Source of the DNA: Anaerolineales bacterium
Lineage (GTDB): Bacteria; Chloroflexota; Anaerolineae; Anaerolineales; Villigracilaceae
NCBI GenBank assembly: GCA_016789205.1
Contig: JAEURF010000053.1
Coordinates: 1 to 8,970, forward strand
Direction of reading: 5' to 3'
DNA length: 8,970 nucleotides
Made by a program: the position numbers and the translations under genes. The notes under the pieces are model-generated. The model was not told the DNA's origin and did no database searches. It was given only the letters and a program-made list of their open reading frames with translations. This document shows positions 1-5,030 of the stretch, one piece after another (the first letter of the stretch is position 1; the number at the start of each line of letters is the position of its first letter).

Positions 1-106
1 TAGAGAAGGTTGGGAGCTAGTCAGCTCTTATACGCAAAGCAGTTTGGCTGGCACTGCATCTCAGACCAAATATTTTTATTATATTTTCAAACGACCGATT
101 GAGTAA
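1..106 (+). CDS. C-terminal fragment of a DUF4177-type protein (5' end outside window)
   Basis: An open frame enters from the left edge (first full codon at position 2) and ends at TAA 104-106, giving the last 34 residues of a protein. The visible end contains EGWELVSSYT near the edge and closes with YYIFKRPIE. The pairing of a 'GWELV' turn with an aromatic strand ending in FKRP is typical of DUF4177, a small beta-rich domain of about 50 residues with no assigned biochemical role. Only the tail is visible, so the full length and any extra domains are unknown. It runs in the same direction as the next gene, 73 bases downstream, with no hairpin terminator between them. The family assignment rests on this short motif and is moderately sure; that the frame is coding is likely. 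Confidence 0.6.
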   Translation, partial: REGWELVSSYTQSSLAGTASQTKYFYYIFKRPIE

Positions 107-136
107 TTTGCCTATCTTTTTTCGTGCAAATTGCCG

Positions 137-142
137 TATACT
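137..142 (+). promoter_or_regulatory. Candidate -10 box (TATACT) for the 73-residue gene
   Basis: TATACT lies 37 bases before the start codon at 180, matching five of six consensus -10 positions. No good -35 box is found 16-18 bases upstream; only a T-rich stretch is present. The inferred start would be near 149, giving a leader of about 30 bases. A weak prediction. Confidence 0.3.
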
Positions 143-179
143 ATCTATGTAATTCGTCCCTCAACCCACAGGAGAAAAA

Positions 180-401
180 ATGGCATACACATTAAATACA
201 AAAGTCGGTGAAATTTTGGATGATACCAATGCAGTTGAGATTTTGGAAAAATATGCACCAGGTGTTTCTAAGAACCCCATGCTTGCTTTAGCAAGCGGAA
301 TGACATTAAAAGCCATTCTTGCAATGCCGCAAGCCAAAGAGGCTGGCATTACCGAGGAAATGGTCACAAAAGTATTGGCTGAGATTAACGCGAAAAAGTA
401 A
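180..401 (+). CDS. 73-residue helical mini-protein, stand-alone module
   Basis: The start ATG at 180 follows a clear ribosome site, AGGAG at 170-174, five bases upstream. The 73-residue product has no signal peptide or membrane segment and reads as a compact three- or four-helix unit: VGEILDD near residues 9-15, EILEKYAPGV at 20-29, a GMTLKAI helix near 40-46 and a C-terminal helix EEMVTKVLAEI. The pattern of 'gel/eiLdd..a..iLekY.PG....P....a.GMtL..i' resembles a small helical module that I recall at the C-terminus of some bacterial esterases and glycoside hydrolases; here it stands alone. Its function is not known. A strong terminator follows 14 bases after the stop, so it ends its own transcript. 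Coding status is very likely; the family link is tentative. Confidence 0.8.
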   Translation: MAYTLNTKVGEILDDTNAVEILEKYAPGVSKNPMLALASGMTLKAILAMPQAKEAGITEEMVTKVLAEINAKK

Positions 402-414
402 ATTCGGCAAATAA

Positions 415-448
415 AACTGGAAGCCGAAATGCTTCCAGTTTTTATTTT
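415..448 (+). terminator. Rho-independent terminator after the 73-residue gene
   Basis: A perfect 10-bp stem AACTGGAAGC (415-424) / GCTTCCAGTT (431-440) encloses the loop CGAAAT and runs into TTTATTTT (441-448). It sits 14 bases after the stop of the 73-residue gene and only 32 bases before the start of the next gene, so there is little room for a separate promoter after it. Confidence 0.88.
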
Positions 449-480
449 AAGTTCAGATGATTTGAAGAAGGAAAGTATCT

Positions 481-726
481 ATGAAGAAGATGAGCGGGCT
501 GATGAAATTAGGTCTAGTGTTTGGTGGATATGTGATGGCATGTCTAATCGCAAGCGGTGCAGTGTATCTGAATCAGTTATTCACACAAGACCCTTTGCAG
601 GCATCAGCAGGCATGTCTGCCTTTGGTGATTCCATTCTCTTTATTGCAGTATTTGGCTTTCTGGCTTTGTTTCCAACTGGGTTGGCGATATACTTTTTAA
701 TCAGAAAACTCATAGTGCGACAATGA
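481..726 (+). CDS. Small two-helix membrane protein, unknown function
   Basis: The ATG at 481 is preceded by AAGGA (468-472) eight bases upstream, supporting this start over in-frame ATGs at 490 and 502. The 81-residue product has two hydrophobic segments, roughly residues 10-30 and 51-75, joined by a short loop containing NQLFTQDP, with basic residues at both ends (MKKMSG, RKLIVRQ). Positive charges at both termini suggest that both face the cytoplasm, with the loop outside. I do not recognise the family. The stop (724-726) lies seven bases before the first ATG of the response regulator, so the two are probably co-transcribed, and the membrane protein may be linked to the regulator's pathway. 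This link is inferred from spacing only. Confidence 0.8.
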   Translation: MKKMSGLMKLGLVFGGYVMACLIASGAVYLNQLFTQDPLQASAGMSAFGDSILFIAVFGFLALFPTGLAIYFLIRKLIVRQ

Positions 727-733
727 AATTAAT

Positions 734-1399
734 ATGACCAAAACGGTCATTGCGGATTACACTGATATTATGAGTACACAATCAGGGTATTTGCTCATTG
801 TAGAAGACGATAACGATATTCGTCAACTATTGAATACGGCGCTGACGTATGCGGGCTATCGTGTCCGTGTGGCTCCGAATGGCAAAGAGGGACTAGAAGC
901 GGTTCAGAAAGAACGCCCAGCCATTGTTATCACTGATATTATGATGCCTCAATTAGATGGCTTCGGTCTGGTACATCGCTTGCGCATCAACCCGGACACC
1001 CGCGATATTCCAGTGGTTTTCATCACAGCAACATACGTCACCGACGAAGACCAGGAATTTGCATTAAATATTGGTGCTACGCGCTTTCTTCAAAAGCCAG
1101 TTGATTTAGAACAGTTTTTGGGGACAGTCAGCGAGGTCTTGAAACAAAACCTACCCACCGAATTTGAACCTCTTGAAGAAATTGATTTTTATGAAGGATA
1201 TCGCAAGCGACTTGAGGCAAAACTAGAAGAAAAGAATAAACAAATTGCCCGCGAAGAATATTTATTAGGAACTCCATCAGACGAAAACAATCTTTCAATG
1301 CAAACATCAATTCATCACGCTGTTCGCGAGCGCGAAGAAATCGAACATCTGCTAGACCAACTTCTCAAGCAAATCGAAAAATTTGAAAAGCCGAAATAA
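734..1399 (+). CDS. Orphan response regulator: receiver domain plus C-terminal coiled coil
   Basis: A CheY-like receiver domain fills about residues 19-135. The acidic pair is D25/D26, the phospho-acceptor is D68 in ITDIMMPQLDG, the switch threonine is T98 in VFITAT, and the conserved lysine is K121 in LQKP. All key residues are present, so it should be phosphorylated. There is no DNA-binding or enzymatic output domain. Residues 145-221 are instead highly charged and helical (KRLEAKLEEKNKQIAREE, later EREEIEHLLDQLLKQIEK), probably a coiled coil for dimerisation or partner binding. No histidine kinase is nearby. Two starts are possible: ATG 734, seven bases after the upstream stop, and ATG 770 (MSTQSGYLLIVEDD), which puts the domain at the very N-terminus as is usual. 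Neither has a strong ribosome site. Coding and domain calls are very sure; the start is not. Confidence 0.93.
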   Translation: MTKTVIADYTDIMSTQSGYLLIVEDDNDIRQLLNTALTYAGYRVRVAPNGKEGLEAVQKERPAIVITDIMMPQLDGFGLVHRLRINPDTRDIPVVFITATYVTDEDQEFALNIGATRFLQKPVDLEQFLGTVSEVLKQNLPTEFEPLEEIDFYEGYRKRLEAKLEEKNKQIAREEYLLGTPSDENNLSMQTSIHHAVREREEIEHLLDQLLKQIEKFEKPK

Positions 1400-1408
1400 T
1401 GATATAAT
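1400..1408 (+). promoter_or_regulatory. Extended -10 promoter (TGATATAAT) upstream of carD-like gene
   Basis: TGATATAAT immediately after the response-regulator stop is an exact extended -10 element: TG, one base, then consensus TATAAT at 1403-1408. Such promoters can work without a good -35 box, and none is present at 16-18 bases (TTGAAA at 1383-1388 is 14 away). The start would be near 1415, giving the carD-like gene a leader of about 83 bases that contains the hairpin at 1439-1469. Confidence 0.5.
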
Positions 1409-1438
1409 CAATATAAATCAACAGATTGACAAGTGTCT

Positions 1439-1477
1439 AAGTGGCAGTCCTTTTGTAGGACTGCCACTTTTCTTTTT
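1439..1477 (+). terminator. Strong intrinsic terminator or attenuator in front of the carD-like gene
   Basis: A perfect 13-bp stem AAGTGGCAGTCCT (1439-1451) / AGGACTGCCACTT (1457-1469) has a five-base loop TTTGT and is followed by TTCTTTTT (1470-1477). It ends the response-regulator transcript. Its tail stops 20 bases before the carD-like start codon, and that gap is mostly ribosome-binding site, so any carD-like transcript starting upstream must cross it. Confidence 0.9.
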
Positions 1478-1497
1478 ATAAAACAAAGGAGTTAACC

Positions 1498-1974
1498 ATG
1501 AGTTTCAAAATAGGTGACCATGTCATGCACTGGACGTTTGGGTTTGGTAAAGTGATAGACCTTGAGAAACGGTTGTCTTCTCAAAAAGAAGTCTTGCATT
1601 ATGTCGTCCAAATTGATGACATGAATATCTGGGTTCCAGAAGATGAAATGTTAAGCCAACGTTTGCGTAGCCCTTCTTCTGAAGAGGAATTTAAGCATTT
1701 GCAAAGCATTCTTTCTAGTCCGAAAGAAAAACTTCCGGAAGACCGTATATTACGCAAAACTATGCTCATGGATATTCTGAAAGATGGCAGTGCCAAGGCA
1801 TTGTTTCGCGTGGTGCGTGGTTTGGCAAATTACCGCAAGGTAAAAGCATTAAACGAAAATGACCAAGCCCTCTTAAGGCGGGTTGAAAAAGCATTAATTG
1901 GCGAGTGGGGCTTCGTATTGTCTGTTACGCCTGTACAAGCCACAGCAGATTTGCATCAGATGTTGTTAAAGTAA
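1498..1974 (+). CDS. CarD-family RNA polymerase-binding regulator (divergent)
   Basis: The ATG at 1498 follows AAAGGAG (1485-1491) six bases upstream. The 158-residue product has the CarD layout. Residues 4-55 are a Tudor-like RNA polymerase interaction domain (IGDHVMHWTFGFGKVIDLE, then strands ending in VPEDEM). Residues 60-158 are an all-helical domain with VVRGLANYRKVKALNENDQ matching the 'vvrdL..r....LS..ek' stretch of the family. Characterised CarD proteins bind the RNAP beta subunit and stabilise the open promoter complex. By eye, the tryptophan that wedges into DNA at the -10 region in known CarDs (NWSRRY) aligns with R83 here (EDRILRK), so the DNA contact may differ. It probably forms a two-gene unit with the next ORF, 9 bases downstream. 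The leader contains a terminator hairpin. Confidence 0.85.
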   Translation: MSFKIGDHVMHWTFGFGKVIDLEKRLSSQKEVLHYVVQIDDMNIWVPEDEMLSQRLRSPSSEEEFKHLQSILSSPKEKLPEDRILRKTMLMDILKDGSAKALFRVVRGLANYRKVKALNENDQALLRRVEKALIGEWGFVLSVTPVQATADLHQMLLK

Positions 1975-1983
1975 TGAGTTTAT

Positions 1984-2229
1984 ATGTATTCAGATGAGAG
2001 AATCATTATTCAGCGCGTGATTGAGAACTACGTACGCACTGGGGCTGTAATGGATGAACATGTCAATGTGACCATATTGGCTGAAAATAAAACTAGCGCT
2101 ATGGAAAAAGTAGGCGGAGAAAGCCGTTCCGTGATGTTAGATGAATATCAAGTTGATGAAGTAAAAGTTTGGTCGGGGTATAGTGCCCGCAATAAAATGG
2201 TGTATCTCAGTGTAGCCAAGCACAAATAA
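1984..2229 (+). CDS. 81-residue hypothetical protein downstream of carD-like gene
   Basis: The ATG at 1984 is the earliest start possible in this frame, since TGA occurs at 1975-1977. There is no clear ribosome site, and the start lies nine bases after the carD-like stop, which fits translational coupling. The product has 81 residues and no signal peptide, membrane segment or cysteine pair. The N-terminal 20 residues look helical (DERIIIQRVIENYVRTG) and the rest alternates strand-like stretches (VNVTILAE, VDEVKVWSGY, KMVYLSVAK). I do not recognise a family. Position suggests a partner of the CarD-like protein or simply co-expression with it. A strong hairpin follows one base after its stop, so it ends the unit. 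Coding is likely because of tight packing between neighbour and terminator. Confidence 0.7.
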   Translation: MYSDERIIIQRVIENYVRTGAVMDEHVNVTILAENKTSAMEKVGGESRSVMLDEYQVDEVKVWSGYSARNKMVYLSVAKHK

Positions 2230-2230
2230 G

Positions 2231-2259
2231 AAAACAGCCACTATAAAAGTGGCTGTTTT
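2231..2259. terminator. Bidirectional terminator between convergent genes
   Basis: A perfect 12-bp stem AAAACAGCCACT (2231-2242) / AGTGGCTGTTTT (2248-2259) has a five-base loop. The stem begins with A's and ends with T's, so transcripts from either strand end in a U-rich arm. It can stop the carD-like operon from the left (one base after its stop) and the pspC gene from the right (37 bases after its stop). Confidence 0.87.
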
Positions 2260-2296
2260 GATTCAATGGCGCTACCGCTTTTTAGATGATAAACAT

Positions 2297-2491
2297 TTAT
2301 TCACTCGGTATCATAATCATCGCAATTAAATACACCAGAATACCCGGTACCCCGCCCGGAATAAAAGCGATGAACATTGCCAGTCGGAACCAAAACGGAC
2401 TAATGCCGAAAAATTCACCGAGTCCACCGCATACCCCGGCAATGATGCGATTATTTTTTGACCTACGTAAAGGTTGTCTTTGTACTGTCAT
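2297..2491 (-). CDS. PspC-domain membrane mini-protein
   Basis: The start ATG (2491-2489) has AAGGAG at 2498-2503 six bases upstream on the minus strand. The 64-residue product is one complete PspC domain: a basic N-terminus (QRQPLRRSKNN), the signature IAGVCGGLGEFFGISPFWFR at about residues 17-36, and a hydrophobic segment from about 37 to 61 ending in MIPSE. Stand-alone PspC proteins of this size are common in bacteria. In enterobacteria PspC is a membrane component of the phage-shock envelope-stress response, but no other psp gene is present here, so a direct stress role is an inference. It is a single-gene unit, divergent from the SGNH lipoprotein and sharing a terminator with the carD-like operon. 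The identification is firm. Confidence 0.93.
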   Translation of the reverse strand: MTVQRQPLRRSKNNRIIAGVCGGLGEFFGISPFWFRLAMFIAFIPGGVPGILVYLIAMIMIPSE

Positions 2492-2581
2492 AGTAAACTC
2501 CTTATTATGTCAAAATATACGCTACAAATTTCAAAAAGTTGCACATCGTGTAAAATCGGATGAAATCATACTGGAGATGTT
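2492..2581. promoter_or_regulatory. Divergent intergenic region, pspC / SGNH lipoprotein
   Basis: This 90-base gap must hold the promoters of both divergent genes. For the rightward gene, TAAAAT at 2551-2556 is a possible -10 without a convincing -35. For the leftward gene, the minus strand is AT-rich (TATATT, CATAAT) but no well-spaced pair stands out. I see no clear operator palindrome. Confidence 0.4.
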
Positions 2582-3469
2582 ATGAACTATAGAATTGTTT
2601 TGTTAGCTATTTTCTTAACGGCTTGCACGCAAGAAATTCCAAGCGGACTCACTCCGATTCCTCAATCACTCATTACCGAATCAACAAGTACTGCGACCCC
2701 GCTTTCTGAAGAGACTGTGCTTGAACTGACTTCAACTCCTGAACCTGTGAAATTCCCGCCACCAGCCGCGCTTCCTGCCGGACCTATCAGCATGATTGCC
2801 ATTGGTGATAGTCTAACTCAGGGAGACGGCGACGAGACTGGGCGTGGATACCCCGGTCGCTTAATTACCTTGGTCAATGAAATACGCCCCGGCTCTACAG
2901 TCACTAACTTTGGTCAATCTGGCTGGAATAGTGATGCTTTAATACAAGGCGACCAAGGTTTGCTAGGGCAATTACCGCGCGCGATTGATGAAATTACATT
3001 AGCCAAATCCCAAGGACGCGCCGCCGTTATCTTGTTATGGATTGGCAGTAATGACTTGTGGTATTTATACGAATATGGCGGTGACATCGGTGATGAACAA
3101 GAATCACAAGACCTTGCACATTTTTCATCCAATCTGGATTTAATTCTTTCAGAATTACGCACCGCTGGCGCAGAAGTGATTATTGCCTTGTTAGATGACC
3201 AATCAAAACGACCGATTGCATTAAGAGGCGAAGCTTTTCTTGAAATTACAGCCGATGAATTAAATCGTATGTCTGTACATGTACAGCGTTATAACGAAAT
3301 CATTATGCAAAAAGCGGAACAATATGGTGCATTGACTGTTGATTTTTATAATACCGATGTTTTTACGAACCGCGCCACGTTATATGATGATGGTAACCAC
3401 CCGAATTCTGCTGGTTATGAGGTCATTACACAAAAATGGTACGAAGTTTTACTCACTATTTTGCCTTAA
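2582..3469 (+). CDS. SGNH/GDSL-family hydrolase lipoprotein
   Basis: The ATG at 2582 follows GGAG (2573-2576) five bases upstream. The N-terminus is a lipoprotein signal with lipobox LTAC and lipidated cysteine C15, followed by a Thr/Pro/Ser-rich linker to about residue 68, so the enzyme is tethered outside the membrane. The catalytic domain carries all SGNH blocks: GDSLTQGDGD with nucleophile S77, a glycine block in FGQSGWNSD (oxyanion G111 or G114), GSND at 155-158 with N157, and DGNHPN with the D270/H273 pair. Family members are esterases, lipases or carbohydrate deacetylases, and the substrate cannot be read from sequence. The length of 295 residues is normal for a secreted member. Its 3' end overlaps the convergent methyltransferase gene by 21 bases, with no terminator between them. 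Confidence 0.92.
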   Translation: MNYRIVLLAIFLTACTQEIPSGLTPIPQSLITESTSTATPLSEETVLELTSTPEPVKFPPPAALPAGPISMIAIGDSLTQGDGDETGRGYPGRLITLVNEIRPGSTVTNFGQSGWNSDALIQGDQGLLGQLPRAIDEITLAKSQGRAAVILLWIGSNDLWYLYEYGGDIGDEQESQDLAHFSSNLDLILSELRTAGAEVIIALLDDQSKRPIALRGEAFLEITADELNRMSVHVQRYNEIIMQKAEQYGALTVDFYNTDVFTNRATLYDDGNHPNSAGYEVITQKWYEVLLTILP

Positions 3470-4093
3470 TGCAAATGCCGCAACGCTAAAAGCAATTGCC
3501 ACATTGAGTGAGCGTTTTTCGCCTTGCATCGGAATATAAAAGATTTCATCACATAGTGAAAGCAAATCTGCATCCACTCCGGTTACTTCACTGCCGAGGA
3601 TTAACACAGTTTTTTGCCCACTGGAAACTGACTTCCGATTGCGAATTGACACGGCGCTACTATATTCTTCCAATGCGAAAACTTGCCAACCTTCAACCTT
3701 CAATTGTTTGACCAACTCCACTGCATCTTTGTGATATGACCATGTTAACGACTCTTCAGCCCTTAATGACGTTTTTTTCACCGCTTCATTTTCAGGGGTC
3801 GGCGTGATGCCGCATAGGTACACATGCTCAAACCCGAAGCCATCTGCACTGCGCAAAATTGAACCCACGTTCCATGCTGAGCGGATGTTATCTAGCAAAA
3901 CAGCATAAACCATTTCGCTTTGGTTATTTATTTTTTGTCGTGTCATTTCTTCTTTTTGAATAGTTTTTTGATAAACAATTTTTGTTTCTCCTAAACAATG
4001 CGGACAACGCAGTCCAAATGATTGAGTCTGCTCACGCGGGAAGCGCAACCCGCAGGTGAGACAGAGGCGTATTTCAAAATGTCTATCATTCAT
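3449..4093 (-). CDS. SpoU/TrmH-family RNA 2'-O-methyltransferase with N-terminal zinc ribbon
   Basis: The 214-residue product has two parts. Residues 9-35 form a zinc ribbon with pairs C11/C14 and C30/C33 (CLTCG ... CPHC). Residues 62-212 are a SPOUT methyltransferase with the three SpoU motifs: motif 1 around N75-R81 (NVGSILRSADGFG), motif 2 ILGSEVTG with E169, and motif 3 IPMQGEKRSLNVAIA at 187-201. Such enzymes methylate ribose 2'-OH in tRNA or rRNA with S-adenosylmethionine, using a trefoil knot and usually a dimer. The target here is unknown, and the ribbon may aid RNA binding. The start (4093) lies four bases after the upstream lipoprotein stop and lacks a Shine-Dalgarno, so translational coupling is likely. 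The gene ends inside the convergent SGNH gene. Confidence 0.9.
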   Translation of the reverse strand: MNDRHFEIRLCLTCGLRFPREQTQSFGLRCPHCLGETKIVYQKTIQKEEMTRQKINNQSEMVYAVLLDNIRSAWNVGSILRSADGFGFEHVYLCGITPTPENEAVKKTSLRAEESLTWSYHKDAVELVKQLKVEGWQVFALEEYSSAVSIRNRKSVSSGQKTVLILGSEVTGVDADLLSLCDEIFYIPMQGEKRSLNVAIAFSVAAFALRQNSE

Positions 4094-4097
4094 AAGG

Positions 4098-4886
4098 CTA
4101 GGGATTTATCAGACTGATTTCAAAATAATCGAAACTTGCTCGAATGGGTTCAATGTCATTATTTTGTGCGGCAATCAAACCAACCCGCGAAATATTAAAC
4201 TGAATTTCTTTTTCAAACATCCGAAACCAAGAAAATTTATCTTGACTGATAAATAGACTCACGAAACCATCTTTGAACATAAGGCGGATGAATAAAGAAT
4301 TGTCAACATATTGTGTGTTATTGCGGGGCAAGATAAGATTTCCGTTCTCGTAAACATCGACATATAAACCGCGCCCAACACAACCGACTGAAGTTGAGCA
4401 ATAGCCGATGCCTGCTTGGATAAAATTTTGGTTTGAATCGAGTGCGATTAAACCCGCAAATTGGTCGCTTGCGTCTGGGTCAAAAATAAAACTAGTTTCG
4501 ATGATGAAGTTATTTTGTGGAGCATCATATAGCAATATATTACTGGCATTGGCTAAATTGAAATATCCGTTGATTGCATTTATTTCAAGAAAACCAAGCT
4601 TAGATTCTAAACTCCAGTTTTCTGTTTTTTCATTTATCCAAACCCAATCAGACTTTAATTGTCTGTCGAAATCATCACGGAATAATACTTGTGTTTCTAA
4701 ATTATTAAAAGGTTCAACAGCAGAGGCAGGTGGTGTGACCGTCTGCGTTGTGGTGGTAAGAATAGCGATTTGAGTTGCTCGGCTTGCCGTCTCATCGTAA
4801 TTTATTGGTACTGGTTGAGGAGTGATAGATACATTACAACCTAATATTGTGAATGCAAGAATTGAGATGATCGCTTTTTTGCTCAT
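4098..4886 (-). CDS. Lipoprotein with C-terminal concanavalin-A-like (GH43_C2/DUF1349-type) domain
   Basis: The ATG (4886-4884) has AAAGGAA at 4893-4899 on the minus strand. The 262-residue product starts with a lipoprotein signal (lipobox ILGC, C17) and a Thr/Pro-rich linker to about residue 60. Residues 67-260 resemble the concanavalin-A-like domain found at the C-terminus of family-43 glycosidases and in DUF1349: FRDDFD, then W81/W83, ENWSLESKLGFLEI at 89-102, and a closing ASFDYFEI. No catalytic glycosidase domain is present, so it may be a surface carbohydrate-binding protein rather than an enzyme. C163 and C169 could form a disulfide outside the cell. It is the first gene of a two-gene unit with the SpoU methyltransferase, whose function looks unrelated. 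The fold call is moderately sure; the ligand is unknown. Confidence 0.8.
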   Translation of the reverse strand: MSKKAIISILAFTILGCNVSITPQPVPINYDETASRATQIAILTTTTQTVTPPASAVEPFNNLETQVLFRDDFDRQLKSDWVWINEKTENWSLESKLGFLEINAINGYFNLANASNILLYDAPQNNFIIETSFIFDPDASDQFAGLIALDSNQNFIQAGIGYCSTSVGCVGRGLYVDVYENGNLILPRNNTQYVDNSLFIRLMFKDGFVSLFISQDKFSWFRMFEKEIQFNISRVGLIAAQNNDIEPIRASFDYFEISLINP

Positions 4887-4984
4887 TTAAGATTCCTTTC
4901 CCTAATTGTATCTTTGATTTTGCTGGATTATCGCTTTCTATTTTTGCTTTAATCTAAATAGATTGTATTACGTTTGGCTCGGAT

Positions 4985-5021
4985 AAAAATAAACCTGCTC
5001 TCAAGAACAGGTTTATTTTTT
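4985..5021 (-). terminator. Terminator of the metF-like gene
   Basis: A 13-bp stem AAAAATAAACCTG (4985-4997) / CAGGTTTATTTTT (5008-5020) ends nine bases after the metF-like stop. Read on the minus strand it closes with TTTATTTTT, a normal U-tract. The two further inner pairs close over a TCAA loop after one mismatch. The plus strand is similar in form, but no plus-strand gene precedes it. Between it and the lipoprotein start at 4886, about 100 bases hold that gene's promoter, where I found no convincing -35/-10 pair. Confidence 0.88.
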
Positions 5022-5030
5022 GCATCTATA

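Noticed and set aside
429..629. 66-residue open frame on the plus strand
   Set aside because: It starts inside the terminator hairpin and overlaps the small membrane protein in another frame, which has the better ribosome site and coherent membrane helices.
1426..1431. Exact TTGACA, a perfect -35 hexamer
   Set aside because: No -10-like sequence lies 16-18 bases downstream; that position falls inside the terminator hairpin (CCTTTT). The nearest TATAAA (1477) is 45 bases away.
4408..4773. 121-residue open frame on the plus strand
   Set aside because: It lies wholly antisense to the ConA-like lipoprotein gene, has no ribosome site and shows no recognisable motif.
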